From positions 17,380,430 through 17,444,429 of the forward strand of contig OY979720.1 in the NCBI GenBank assembly GCA_963855995.1: a stretch of 64,000 nucleotides of DNA. Direction: 5' to 3'. The stretch comes from Muricea muricata (taxonomy: Eukaryota; Cnidaria; Anthozoa; Malacalcyonacea; Plexauridae). Made by a program: the position numbers and the translations under genes. Of this stretch, positions 39,767 through 53,900 are shown one piece after another. Position 1 is the stretch's first letter; every line of letters starts with the position of its first letter. The notes below the pieces were generated by a model. That model was given only the letters and a program-made list of their open reading frames with translations. It did no database searches and was not told the DNA's origin.

Positions 39767-40378
39767 AAGACTTTTCTCGCCGCTATTTCTCTTCTATTAA
39801 GAAGACAAGTTGTCTTCGTCGAAAAATAAGGTCGAGCAGACTTTAAAGCACCACTAAACCAGTACACTGTAAAACTACATTGCGGTACCAGAAGCATGGA
39901 TGTGCAAAGATGCGTAAAGCCTTTAAAGCAAATGTTTTCTTTCAGGAAAAAGTCTAAGACGAATACGCTCACGAAATCAATGCCGTGTACTCATGTTTTA
40001 AGAAGGGAAAAAAAGAAGAAACAAGGAAAGCCACGGTTTGCATGTAATTATCATTGACTTTCTGTGGGTCATTCTTTCTTGATCGAGCTTTGTATGCCAT
40101 TGCGTTCAGTGTCCTTGATATAGGAGTCATGTATTTATGGCCTTGGGTTTAATTCCCAAACACTGAATGGCAGTATTTAGCTCTTTCAAGTAATGAGAAA
40201 GCATTTCAACAAGATGACACGCGTTATTGCTTTGCCTAGTTACTATGTCAAACGGTAACCAAACACATGGTATATTTTGTAGGCCTTAACTGAAAACGCT
40301 GCCGATTCAGTTTCTACTGTTTGATGGTAAATTATCATGGTTACTTTTAGATATTGCCGACACTGGTAACGTTGTGAA

Positions 40379-40651
40379 ATGCGTGGTTATACACGAGTTA
40401 CGAGTGCCATTCTCGTTGACAGGCAGCTAGTATTTTACGACCACAACGTGCATGTTGTTTCTCTGCAGTTTTCATGTCATATAACCTACAAAGTTCGTTA
40501 CTTGTACAAGCTGCGAGTTTCAAACGTTCCTGTTGGGAGTACGTATCTTGATATAAGTTTCCATGATAGGATCAATAGTTCCCTATCAACGAGAAAGCTT
40601 TGCACAAAAGATCTGTATCACCCTAGCTCTTACAATTTTGAGCTACATTAA
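40379..40651 (+). CDS. 90-codon ORF in the core of the long-inverted-repeat element (right copy)
   Basis: Mirror of 38829-39101, with ATG at 40379 and a stop after NFELH. It is the sole single-copy block in the 39731-41574 element. Function unknown. One residue differs from the left copy (His for Asp). Confidence 0.3.
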   Translation: MRGYTRVTSAILVDRQLVFYDHNVHVVSLQFSCHITYKVRYLYKLRVSNVPVGSTYLDISFHDRINSSLSTRKLCTKDLYHPSSYNFELH

Positions 40652-43600
40652 CGATACCATTGTCGGCAATGTTTAAAAGCAAGCATAAAAAACCATTGAT
40701 AATTTGCAATCAAAACAATAAAAACTGAATCGGAAGCGTACGAAGTTAAGGCTTACAGAATATCGTATTTGTTTGGTTACAGTGTGACATAGAAACTAGG
40801 CAAAGCAATAACGCAACGCCATCTGGTAAAATGCTATCTCATCACTTGAAAGAGCTAAAGACTGCCATTCAGTGTTTGGGAATTAAACCCAAGGCCATAA
40901 ATACATGACTCCTATATCAAGGACACTGAACGCAACGGCATACAAAGCTCGATCAAGAAAGAAACGTCTCACAGAAAGTCAATAACTACATGAAAACTGA
41001 CTTTCCTTCTTGCAAAGACCACGCCATTAAAGATCGTTAAACATAACTGAACAACTTACAACATGAGTACACGGATTTGATTTAGTAAGCGTTACCCTCT
41101 TCGACCCTTTCCTGAAAGAAAACACTAGCTTTAAAGGCTTTAATGTGTTTGCGCGTCTTTGTATCTGCATGCTTCATGCCTTCTTGCAAAGACCGCGCCA
41201 TTACAGACCGTTAAACATAGCTGAACAACTTAAACATGAGCACAGGCTTTGATTTAGTAAGCGTTGTCGTCTTTGACTCTTTTCTAAAAGAAAACACTTG
41301 TTTTAAAGGCTTTAAAGTGTTTGCGCATCTTGCGCATCCATGCTTTGTGCACCGTAAGCTTTGGGAAGAAGACCGCCATATACATTTGGCACAGTGTAGT
41401 GGTGTAGCCAGCTAAACCACTACACTGTAGTTTTACAGACGAGTGTATTGGTTTAGTGGTGCCTTGAAGTCTTCTCGTCGTTATTTCTCGACGAAGACAA
41501 CTTGTCTTCTTGAAAGGGAAATAACGGCGAGAAGTCTTCAATGCACCAACCCTACAGGCCTGTCCCCAACAGTCAAGTTAAGGAAATTTGCTTAAATAGT
41601 AGTTAAAAACACCAGGCAGATAACGTTTGCCTCCTTGGCCTCCTCGTACTGCCTAGTGTTTTCCTGCACTCCACGCCCAACCTTATCTTGAGTTTTGGGT
41701 GGATCGTCGACCGGTCTGTCCAACTAAGCGAGTGAAGAATTAAATTCCCACCAACTGAGCAACCGTTGGACTTAACCTGTCGACGATCCATCCAAAATCA
41801 TATTCAAACGATGTGCGAAATCGGGAAGACAGTTATTTTTACCTCTCGGCCACGGAGGGAAAGTTGATTGCCAATGAGAACTCGAACGGGTCTTTCCTTG
41901 CTCATCAGCATGCAAATAAAAAAATATATAAAAACGCCCCTTGCAGGCGCTTCTTTTGCAAAATAAATGAGTAAAGTACAAACAAAGAGATTAGAGAATA
42001 CTATGAGTGAAAAATAATAGCAAAAACACTTAATTCTCGCAATAAAATCTTACTTTAAGCTTCGTACAAAGATCATTAAACATTGTACATACGGGTATTT
42101 TCTGCTGGACAATGGTCATCTGACGTCATTTACTGCTTGGTCGTCGAAGAAGAAGGTTTGTCCAAAATGTCTGCTCGGGACAGAAACTTTACAAGCCACA
42201 AGTCGTTAAATTGTTATCAAACACACATCTTCTACATCTGTTGATTCGATAGAAATGGTGATGGAAACATTTGGAGGAGATTCGAGCCAAAATGACGAAG
42301 AAATAGAGAAAAATAGCGAAGGAAAATGTGGCGTTGTCAACAGAAGTTAAAACCAAAATGGCGTCGTCTTCTTGTCCAATCTAAAAATGCAAGGAAAATT
42401 GTTCTAGTGTGATTGGACATCAACAATATCGGATTTTTATTACACATGTAAGTGTTCTCTAACTATTTTTAGCATGTTTTAGTTGTTAAATGCTTTTATA
42501 TCTGAAGAAATTCGTTTTGCTTACCAGGTCGAAATCCCACTTTTAAATTTAAATAAATGTACTGATATATATGACTAAGTTTCTATTACTCTCTCTGCAG
42601 CTGTTCCGTAAAAGGACGGTTCGAAATGGAACACCGTTGAGAAGATAAAAACAGAACCTTTTCAAGGTAAAATAATTTTCAATTGATTCAGGCAAATATG
42701 TTAATTTACTTGAAGAATTTAAAATACTTGCCGCCTATATGGAGTTAATACCTAACATATTGCATCACACTTTAGATATTCCACACATTGCGAGAAAGTT
42801 ACGCTAAAACAGTGATACGAGAACCCACAGACAAAAAGAATTTTCATATGGATTTAACGGTAAGAAACCAAATATTAGAAGAGTAAATTCTCAATTTCAG
42901 CCCCCCCCCCCCCCCCCCATTTCATAAATTTTATATCAAAAATTAATGAATGCCTTTTTTCTGTAGAGCTTCTCGGTAATAATTCCATGTTCTCAGTACG
43001 CAAAATTAAATCTTAATTAACATAACAAATAAAAGGTTGGTCAGTGTTAGGGTTCGATAAAGATTTATATTCGCCATACTGAAAACACGGAATTATTACC
43101 AGCTTCTCTCTGTTAACTTACTTTTCATGATTACTTTTGGCAACCGAAGTGATTGGCCCTGCTCTTGTTTTAAACCTCCCTCCCAAGTGATGACACCCAC
43201 CCTATGGGGATTAATCTAATTAATATAGAGCTTATCATTATTATAATTTTTAGTACATAGTTTCCTTCTTATAACTTACTTTTATTTTTCCGTTTGTTTT
43301 CCTCTTCAAAATCTCTTCTATTATGCACATATACGCTGCACTCTATACAAGAAACAGGAAATTCAGATTTCCAGTTCAAATTCAAGGGAATTCCAAATTA
43401 GGACCAAGTGAGAACTCATTAAGTCAGACAATTGTTAACAACTGACTAACGAGTGCTGACATGATGTTTGAACTGATTTTGATTTGAGATGACAGTCTGA
43501 ATTTCGTGATCCTTGCACTTCAGCCCTTCGCTTGATTTCTTCTTAATTTACTCCAATCGAATCTTCATCCTGCCTGACCCCCATCTTACCCCTAGTATCC

Positions 43601-44567
43601 CCCCAGGATAGTACATCTTCGTTTACTACAACCCAATACTCCAGTAGCCCTCCAGGGTCCTTTGCTGTAGTTACTGAAGAATTACTTATTCAATTTGACA
43701 ATTACACTAGCCCCAACAATCTTAGTCAATTACTCGCGTTCCGTTGATTACTGATATTTTACAATACTGACAACCCTGTCAACATTCCCAAATCGGAATA
43801 CCAGAAGACCCATGCTTATGGGCACAGCGTTCTCCTCACACAAGCGTCACGAGTTTGAAGTGGGGATTGAACCCACGATCTCAGAAGTGACAGGCACTTG
43901 CTCAGACGATTACACCACTTGGTCGTTGCTGTGCACGATTAAACGATCCTACACGAAAAATTCCCTGACATTGTCTTGTGTTTCACTGTAATTAATTTAT
44001 AAAACAACTACAAAGTAGTTTCCTGGGGAGAATAGCGTCATATATATAATACCTCATTAAATTCTGGTCGTTTAATTGGTTGATTATGGTCACGTGATAT
44101 TAAATAAAAAGTTCCATTTTCCAAGTGTGCAATGGCAAACGTTCCATTGCATTCCCAGGAGTGCAATAGTTTTTCCATTGCACTCTCACAATTCCCATCC
44201 GTCAAAAAGCTCTTCGTACGGTCTTCGTAGTTTACTTTAGGCTGGTTTCGGTCTTGAGATGAATGCGAAATAATCCAAATACTAAAATACGACTCAAATG
44301 CGTGAAATTGTTTTTGAAAAACATTAGTCTGGTATTATATAAACAAATTTATTCGTGCAATATTAAGAATATTTTCCTTCGGTAAAAGATTGATTGTTCT
44401 ATTCAACTCGGCTATCGCCTCGTTGAATGGAACAATCAATCTTTCACCTCATGAAAATGTTCTTACCATTGCACTCATAAACATTCATTATTTGTATACT
44501 ATCACACTCCCACGATTGTACATGTTTTCGCTCTTATCTAATGGAAATATTTCTTGTTTTTCAAAAG

Positions 44568-44649
44568 GACGTAAAAGGTGGTACGAAGAACCAGCCAGAG
44601 ATTGCGACATCGAACAACGAGTCAAGGCCAACATGCAAGTTTTAGAAAT
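44568..44649 (+). CDS. Exon candidate, right-arm mirror of 34831-34912
   Basis: Acceptor TTGTTTTTCAAAAG, donor GTAAGT, phase 2 at both ends. It encodes RKRWYEEPARDCDIEQ then RVKANMQVLE. It would join in phase to 50480-50537. No family recognised. Confidence 0.4.
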
Positions 44650-47600
44650 GTAAGTGCACAGCAAAAATATTTGTGCCCAAATGTTAGTGGCGATTCTAAT
44701 CGATTCAAAATTCGTGTTGCTGCGGAAAACTTCAATTTTTTAAGGCTGTTTTCCAGTTACGCGTTTTTCACACGTACGTACACGCACGTAAAAGTCTAAA
44801 TCAGTTTCAATATTAAATTTGAAATAAACAAATATTTTGATGGAGAGAATTCAGCATTCCCTACGAAGTAGCATACTTTAGTGATTCTATTTGTTAAATA
44901 CAAACTATAAATAGAAGAGTTTAAACTTTTACGTGCGTGCACGTACGTGTAAAACACGGATAACTGAAAAGCAGCCGCAAGAAATGTGCACTTTCAGCCT
45001 AGTTTCTATTTAGTCGTGAATATTGTAAATACATGAAGGTGAGCGATGAGATAGAGTATGTGAGCTTTCTAAACTAGAGTATCTACTCTTAATATTTAAC
45101 AATTATTCGCCGAAGGCGAAGTGGTTATTGGTGAACGTTCACCGGGCGAAGTCGAGGTGAATATTTACTATAATCACTGAGCCTGAGGCGAATAATTGTT
45201 TTAGTATAATTTCTTTAGTAAAATTTACGTGTATAAAATGCACTGTCGTCTTTTATGAATACAGTTTACTTCTGAAAATTCCTAAAGACTTAAGTTTACT
45301 TAATAAGTACTTAATGAGTTATTTGCAGACGATCTATTACCTTAAAATAGTTTAACGTTGTTTGTATTCTTTGAGTTTTTATCAATGCAATTTTCTCCAT
45401 TTGCAATATTGGCAAAAGTATAAAACATTAAAACTACTTTCATTAGCGGTCATTTTAAAAAAATGCCAACTAGTAAATAATGCCTCGTATTTACTGGTCA
45501 GGCAACCAATCAAAATGCTTGAAAACCATTATTTACTAAAGAAATTATACTAAAACTAATTTGAATACAGTCCACAAAAGAAAAGGTAGATCCAGACTAT
45601 ATCACATCGTCGAGAATGACTTTGCCACGACAGTTAAGCCTGGTTTACACTAGTCGTAAAAATCTGAGTCGGCTTCTTCTGGCCGATGTGATTAAGGCAG
45701 TTCTATACCCTTGCAAAAGCAATCTAAAATTTGTCCTATATTTAATTTGTTCACATACTCATTCACATCTGTCAGAAGGAGAAAATCCCCGATTCTTACG
45801 ACAGGTGTGAATCAGGCTTTACGACCAAAATGAAACTAGGCTTCACATGCAGAGGCGCGACACTTCTCGCAGGGGGGGGGGGGGGCTGAGATCAATTGCC
45901 GTTCAATTGTCAGTCCCTCTCTATTACTTCTTGTCGGCGCGGTTGACACCATGTGCCAGGAATGTACCGAGATTTAATGTCTACACTTTGATTTAAAAAG
46001 TGATGTTATAATTTATGGACTTACAGCTTGGTTTCTTTTTGAGAAAGAAAATAGCCGAGAAAACTATGGTAAACTGTTCACAACATTAACCAGTTATTGA
46101 ATGAGGTCGAGCAGGATATGAGAAATTATTAAGGCAGAGGTTTGTGTTATTGCCGAAGACGAAGGCTGAGGCAGATAACACAAACCTCTGCCTTAATAAT
46201 TCCCCATATCCTGCGAGAACTGAATTCAACAATTGTTTTATTATTTTTTGAAAATATTTTAAACTCAGTTTAAACGCGTGCTTTGTAAGTAAGAAGACAC
46301 AAACTGCTATTAATGGACAGAAAAAAATATTCTTAAAACAATTGTCAGATTATAAGGTCAATCAACATACGACGAAATGAGTCTTAATGTCGTATATTTG
46401 TTTTCAATATGCGACGAAATGACTCATAATGTCGTATATTTGTTTTCAATATACGACGAAATGAGTCATAATGTCGTATATTTATTTTCACCCCAAAATT
46501 TGGGCAACTACCAACCGGATATGACGATTTCACCTTTAGCTCTTAACCAATCAAAACTCCTAAAATATTTTCAATAGATAATAATAATGTTTGATGAACC
46601 TCATTGTTCACTCAAACGCTTTTACCTGGAGTTGTCGTTCCAGTGTTTCATAGAGTTCAATGGGTCATTTATACGAACACGAAGCTCTTTTGTCGGGTAT
46701 ACCCCTAACCTTGGAACCTTTAAATGAAAATGATTCAATCTAATGAAATAGTTGGCATGAATACTTGACGACAATTACCGTCAAATTTTGCATGTTAACA
46801 GAAACAGTTTTTTGTTTGATGTTGAAAATGATTCACAAATACGTTACGTAAAGCAAAACTTTTCCTTTTAGTTTACTTCCTTTTAGAATAGTTTTATACA
46901 ACAGCTAACGAATTTTCCATAATCGTTGTCTACAATCAATATTTTTAGGTAATAAGATGTAACGAAATTCAAGAAGAAAAGACCAGAATGAACGATGCGG
47001 AAAGATATGGACCGACAAAAGAAGAAATGTGAATGAAAAAGCAAGCTAGACATTGCTAATACGACAGTATTGGGAAGTTATACAAATGTAAGTTAGTAGA
47101 AAACAAGATACTTATTGAGAGATCAAAGAGGATTTAATAAATTATACTGTTTCTCGTTGAACAAAATCATTGTTTTTCGTTGTGAAAGAAGAAAAAGCAA
47201 AACATTGACTTAAAAATTGAGATTGAATGAAAATATTCTAAGATCATATGTTTAAAACAAGGGGAATCGAGATATTTTTATTCTAATTCCCAGGGGGAAA
47301 ATAATATTTGTATATTTCTCTGTTAATTTGAATCATCAATGCGTTTTTTGGCATTTTAAATTCCCATGGGAATACTGCTTGCTTTGTTTTCATGGTAATA
47401 CTTAAATTTATGGCGAGACTTAATTTATACGAAAATCCTCTTTGATTATGAATATGATAAGTACCTTGGTGCTTCCGGGTTTTGGTTTGCTTGGTAAAGC
47501 AACCTCAGCCTTCGGCTTCGGCAGATAACACAAACCTCTACCTTAATAATTCCTCATATCCTGCGAGAACTGAATTCAATAATTGTTTTATTATTTTTTG

Positions 47601-47927
47601 AAAATATTTTAAACTCAGTTTAAACGCTCGCTTTGTAAGTAAGAGGACACAAACTGGTATAAATGGAACAGAAAAAATATTCTAAAAACAATTGTCAAAT
47701 TACAAGGTCAGTCAATATACGACGAAATGACTCATAATGTCGTATATTTGTTTTCAATATACGACGAAATGACTCATAATGTCGTATATTTTTTTTGAAC
47801 CCCAAATTTGGGCAACTGCCAAGCCGATATGACGATTTCACCTTTAGCTCTTAAGCAATCAAAACTCCTAAAATATTTGCAATAAATAATGTTTGACGAA
47901 CCTCATTGTTCACCCAAACGCTTTTAC

Positions 47928-50900
47928 TTGGAGTTGTCGTTCCAGTGTTTCATAGAGTTCAATGGGTCATTTATATGAACACAAAGCTCTTTTGTCGGGT
48001 ATACCCCTAACCTTGGAACCTTTAAATGAAAACGATTCAATCTTATGAAATAGTTGGCATGAATACTTGACGAAAATTACCGTAAAAATTTGCATGTTAA
48101 CAGAAACAGTTTTTTGTTTGATGTTGAAAATGATTCACAACTACGTTACGTAAAGCAAAACGTTTCCTTTTTAGTTTACTTTTTTTTAGAACAGTTTTAT
48201 ACAATAGCTAATGAATTTTCCATAATCGTTGCCTACAATCAATATTATTAGAAGGTGATAAGATGTCACGAAATTCAAGAAGAAAAGACCAGAATGAACG
48301 ATGCTGAAAGATATGGCCCGACAAAAGAATAAAAACCCACAAGAATGAAAAAGCAAGCTAGACATTGCTAATACGACAGTATTGGAAGTTATACAAATGT
48401 AAGTTAGTAGAAAACAAGATACTTATTGAGAGATCAAAGAGGATTTAATAAATTCTATTGTTTCTCGTTGTGAAAGAACAAAAGCAAAAAATTGACTTAA
48501 AAAGATCACATGTTTAAAACAAGGGGAATCGAGGTATTTTTATTCTAATTCCCAGGGGGAATATAATATTTGTAATTTCTGTTAATTTGAATCATCAATG
48601 CGTTTTTTGGTATTTTAAATTCCCATGGGAATACTGCTTGCTTTGTTTTCATGGTAGCACTTAGGGTTATACAGCATGAGTAAAAAAAACTGATGCTCTT
48701 TCAAATTCAAATTAGCTGCGAATTTCATTACGGTGTATTCCCATGGGTCTGTAGTGATGTCTTGTTTCTGACTTTGTCTTGTTTCTGACAATTCCTGCAC
48801 GGCTAAAATTATGCATTTTAACTTCCACTGGGAATTAGATTTTGTTTTAGAATTGAATACGATAATACTGATTACATGATCTCGTTTACTCGGGAAGCGT
48901 AACATGATTTTGAGGCATTGAAATAAGTCATAGTTTACGTTGTAAAAAATGCTTAATCCTTGATTGTTTGAGATTTTCGTTTTGCCGAAATATGAAGTAA
49001 ACGAAATGGTGTATATCGCATTAATTTTTGTTAAATCTATCTTTGTATCGATCAATGCAGAAAGCATTTGAACTTTGGTCGTTTCGTTTCATAAAATGAC
49101 ATTTTTCAATACCTCAAGATCATTTTACGCTTCACTTAATCCCGGGTAAGCGGGACCATATAATCAGCCCTTTAAATTCATGGTGAGACGTAATTTATAC
49201 GAGAATCCTCTTTGATTATGAGTGTGGTAAGTATCTTGGTGCTTCCGGGCTTTTGGTTTGCTTGGTAAGCAGGAACAATGGAACAATAAAACCATTGTTT
49301 GTGCTCACTAAAACCAATTACGGAAGTGGTTTGAGAGCAGCTGCGAGGTACCATGCAAATGAGAAGGCGTTTCGGTTAAATAAGTATGAGAATTGCGGTA
49401 AAATTTTAAAATATATCGATCCTTTGAACTATTTAGTAAGAGTAACTGTACTAAGCCGTTTAGAATTTACATGTTCCTATAGATAAGCCTCAAATGAAAA
49501 AACTCAAGTTGCGTTTCGCGTTTTCAAATTATTTATACTCTTTGCATTCTCATGCTTATTTGACCCAGCCTTAGACATTGGTAAGTATTAGGCTTACATT
49601 TACTTCGCACCAGTTAACACAACAAAAAGCCCATGCCCTTTCAGCTAAGGTTTTACGTCTTGAAACTCAATCAAATACTCAGTCTAAGTGGGTTTAAGTA
49701 GCTAGAGATAACGTAATTTATCTTTTTATTTTGGTTTTTTTGTTTATAACGTAATTTATTAGCTAAATGTATGGACTGCGAGGGTGTGAGCCGTGTGTAA
49801 GTTGCATGGGGATAGGCTTATTAAAGGAATTAAAATTTTTGAAAGTATGTTTCAACTAAAATCTATCATCACAGCTAAATTATCAGCATTAATTAATACA
49901 TTATTCCAACTCAAATGTTTATTAGTGTGCCTGTCGTGACAAGAAATTTTGAATAAAATTGCCCGTATTTTCAAGTTTTGGATGTTAACATGAGAAATTA
50001 GGGTTAGAACTAGGGTTTGTATGTTTTATAAAAAGAATTAAGTTTTGTTTATTTTGAAATTTGTTAATTTCGTGTATTAAGACAAGTAGCTGGCGCTCAC
50101 CTGTTTGCATATAGATCCTCTTTCAATTTTTCTTTAAGTTTGGCCTAAAATATCCGAAAAAATAACATTCACTACGCATACTTTACCGAAATTTTAATTC
50201 TTTTAATTTTCAAATTTGGGTGGCAGTCGGGGTGGTGGTGGTGCATGCGGGTTTACCAGCTGTGAGTGACTGTGCGATGGTGAGGAAAGTGAAGGTAACG
50301 AATGGAATGCAGGAGTTTAGGACCGAGGAAGACAGCTTAGGACCGAGGAAGACAGCTTAGAACTGAGGCAGGTAGGCAGTTGGTAGGATCAGAGGGGGGA
50401 ACTTGTCATTTTGGCTTTGGGAATCAAATTTGCATGCTAAGTACTTAAGTCACTAACGTTTGTTGTTTTAATTTGTCAGGTACGCGCGGCTGCTCTCTAG
50501 GGAAGATCAACTTAGCAATTGCATTAGCATTTGCAAGGTTGGTCTTCTCTTCGCCGGCTACCCCGGCCAGCTCTCCGAGTGCTACTTCCACCGCAATTAA
50601 GTAGAAGTACTTGGACTATATGTACTTGTACTTCTACTTAGGTGGAAGTAGCACTTGGGGAGCTGGCCGGGGTAGGGGGATTTTTTTTATTCAATTTCTC
50701 AATTCCCATGGGAATTGAATTTTTAATTAAAAAGGGGTCATATGTAAATTTTGTAAACAATTTATTGAAAAGAATTTGTAAAGATTACAATTTGAATAAC
50801 AATAAAAAGAGATTAACTATCACACATTGTACTTATTTCAAATAACAATAGAAGAAAACAGAACATGGCAGGTGGAGAACAATTGACATTGCACTTAACA

Positions 50901-53900
50901 CAAATGAATAAACACAAGTGAAAACGCAATGTTAAAAAAACTTGGTCTTTTCGAGATAAATGTTTACACTTCAAGATATAAATAATTATGAAACAACTGC
51001 AAGTGATTAAGTGATTTTCCCAATTTGAGAGAGCAATCATCTAATACAGACATCACGATGTTTCACAATTACAAAGAAAACATATGGCTCATAGTTGCAT
51101 TTAGTTCATCAAAGAGATGTTTTTAATGAGAGTTTTCATTTTTTAAAATTTGTGGTGCAGGGGAAAAGCCTGCTGTCACAATTAGAAAGGTTATCAAGTG
51201 TTAGTCATGTTTTTTATGATCTAAACAACCCTATTAATATTCTTGTGGGAAGAAACCGGAGTACCCGGAGTTAACCCACGACTTTCAGGAGGTAAAAAGC
51301 ACTTTCGCCAATAAAAAAATACGATTTAATTGAGGTTTTTTTTACATCGTTCAGACAAAAAAATACACAAACAAACGACTAATTTTGATGTCTTTCTGGC
51401 AGGTAAAGGAAACAAATAGTGAAAATATTTTATTGCAACTGGAAAAAATATTCCATATGTTTAAAAATCATGCAGAAATGATCCCTTTTTTATGAAGAAA
51501 TAGCAAATTGGGAATAGGAAACAATTTGAACTTTTAGAGCCATATACTTTTTCTGATTGTGTTTTTAACCTGAGAGTATCAAATTTATTATGTATTGCTG
51601 ACTTTGTTTCTTTGCCTTTATATTAGTCCGAATGATATTGTTTTTTTGAGAAAAAGCTCCCAAATTCTCAAAAAAGATGAAGAGCAATGCCTTGGCCGCC
51701 TTGCTATCATTGAAGTGACTCAACAGTGGACCATTTTTTTGGGATTGGTCGTTTAGTCAACCCAGTTTTTAACAATCAAAAATCATCAAAATAACTTTCA
51801 ATGGAACAAAACACTTCTTTTGGTAGTTTTAATGTTAAAAATCAAACCAAAAGTCAAAATATATAAGATTGGTCTTACATTGAAAAGATAAATCTAGTTG
51901 AAAAAAAAGTTTTAATGATTGATTGGAAGGTGTCACTGTCAGGTTAAAAACAAATCTCTTTGAAGTATAAATTTATCTTTACTTACTTGATGAAAAGACC
52001 ATGTTTAAATGCCATGAAAACCTGTTTTCTTATATTATCATTACTTAACTACATTTACAAAGTGGAACTATTTGGAAAGCAAGCTTGAACTGGAGCAAAT
52101 GAAATGTTTACATAAAAACACAAATTCACCACAACCAGACAATATGAAAAGTTTACAGAAATATGTTTTGAAAGTTAAAGGAAATATCTTATAATCATAA
52201 AAATCAAACTGTTACCAAATCGAAACTAATTTTTCTCCACCTAATCCAAGACCATTTTATTTGTTAATACAAAAGACTTCATGTTCAGCAAAATAAATTT
52301 CTTATGTCAAGAAATAAGTAAGATCTGAAACTGCCTAATACTATCAAAATACTTAACTCAACTTGTAATTGTTTTAAGTCTGTATCGTATGCAGATTTCT
52401 GTCAGATACAGAACTCTTTGTATCAGTTGGGTATCAATGCCAAACACTTGCAATAAAATCTTAGACTTCCATGCTTCTTGCTCATCTGTGCAAACCTGGG
52501 ATCACAGTTACCACTTGATTTGATAAAATACTATTGCTTTGATGAAATAGTAACAAAAAGCTTCCATGTAATATTACCAAATTTCTACTTAAATTCTTAT
52601 ATTCTTATATACTTTCACATATTGCAAAACATAGCCTAAAAAATCTGGTTTCCTAGTTGTATTTTTCCTTTTTTTAACTTTTACCAATCTGCATTGCTCT
52701 CAAAATAAAGTACGTTTAACTGCTTCAGTTCAATTCAATTCCAAACAAGTTCCACTTTGCAAAAGACCAACAAGCTTTTGACCTTAAGCAGTTCATCTTA
52801 AAGGAGGAAAGTTCTGTTACAAAATCACAAAGTCTGTTTTGAAGATAAAGTACAATGACATCATACCAAGTATTTTTTAACTTTTAGGATTTTCACACTG
52901 CAAAGGATTTTCAAATTACGTCAAACAATATTCAAATTATGCTCCAATAACATCTAGGACTGTTGTGATTTTTAAATGAACTTTGCAGACTTTCAAACAA
53001 ATGCTTAAAGTCGACTTGAACAAAAGAAGATTGAGATGGCAAGTCTGGAAACAAAATATTTTTTTAAATGCTTTTTCATTGAATTAATCAAAAATTATAA
53101 TGACTGTTTTTTCATGTTCTTGCAGAAACAAATTTTCTGTGAATAGACTGAGTCTGTGGATAAACTGACTACGGGAAATAAAAATGAAATTTTGGTGTGA
53201 TATTAAATGTTTTGTTTCTGATAAAACCACCTCAATTCCTTTGTAAACTTAACAAAGTAGTACATTACAAAGTCAAATAATGCCAAACTCAATAAAGGGC
53301 ACAACCTTTTTTTAAAAAAAAACATGAACTACAACTGATTCAAGTTGAATTAGTAAACCATTAAAGCCTTTTGCATGTGCTTTTCATATTAAGTACTAGA
53401 CCAAACAGAAATGTGTTACTGTAGACAAATCACAAGATGTGAAACACAGTTCATCATTATTTGACTTTTTCTGAGATTAAAATGCTTTGAGTACATAAGA
53501 CTTTCTATGATAAAAAGTTGCATCAAATCACAATCAAATTACACGAGAATGAAACGGACATTTTTAAGTTATACTGTCCCGTTTGCTGTTGAATGATGAA
53601 ATAATTGTGACGTTCAAAATTGTCTTTCTTGTCATATTTTTGGTGATGGGTAAAAATATTTTTTCAAAACATAAACATAGCCAGTAATTCTGGAAAATCA
53701 CATATGCTACTCAAAGCATTTCAATTTGAAATAAAACATAAAGATATCAAGACCTTCTATGCACTTTTCATCAACAGTGTTCACTTGAGGACCCACTGGA
53801 TAAGCATTCATCGAGCTTTCAAAGCGCTGTAGATCTAAAAAATGTCAAAATATATGATAAAACCCTTGATCAGACATGATTGAATTAGAGCATATATACA

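Larger units (their letters stand above)
37906..41574. repeat. Nested palindromes at the centre: paired long-terminal-inverted-repeat elements
   Basis: A ~1.84-kb unit occupies 39731-41574 with matching inverted ends (GACTGTTGGGCACAGGCCTG at the left, CAGGCCTGTCCCCAACAGTC at the right). Inside it, long inverted arms flank a single-copy core at 40379-40651. The mirror unit 37906-39714 has the same plan around the core 38829-39101 but lacks its own inner terminus. There are therefore three palindrome centres: about 38965, 39740 and 40515. Small hairpins, such as 37941-38014, sit within the arms. Repeated stretches (ACTTTAAAGCCTTTAAAAC and relatives, 38146-38475) form two tandem copies. This is a fold-back-type architecture. 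Confidence 0.75.

Noticed and set aside
42256..42666. 5' exons of a gene starting near the centre of the right arm
   Set aside because: A short frame starting MVMETFGGDSSQ and an exon-like block at 42600-42666 have splice-like edges, but all frames stop early and phases do not lead on. At most untranslated sequence.
48615..49067. 150-codon minus-strand ORF
   Set aside because: It crosses MITE termini and sequence absent from the left arm, with no conserved motif. Best explained as a chance frame in AT-rich DNA.
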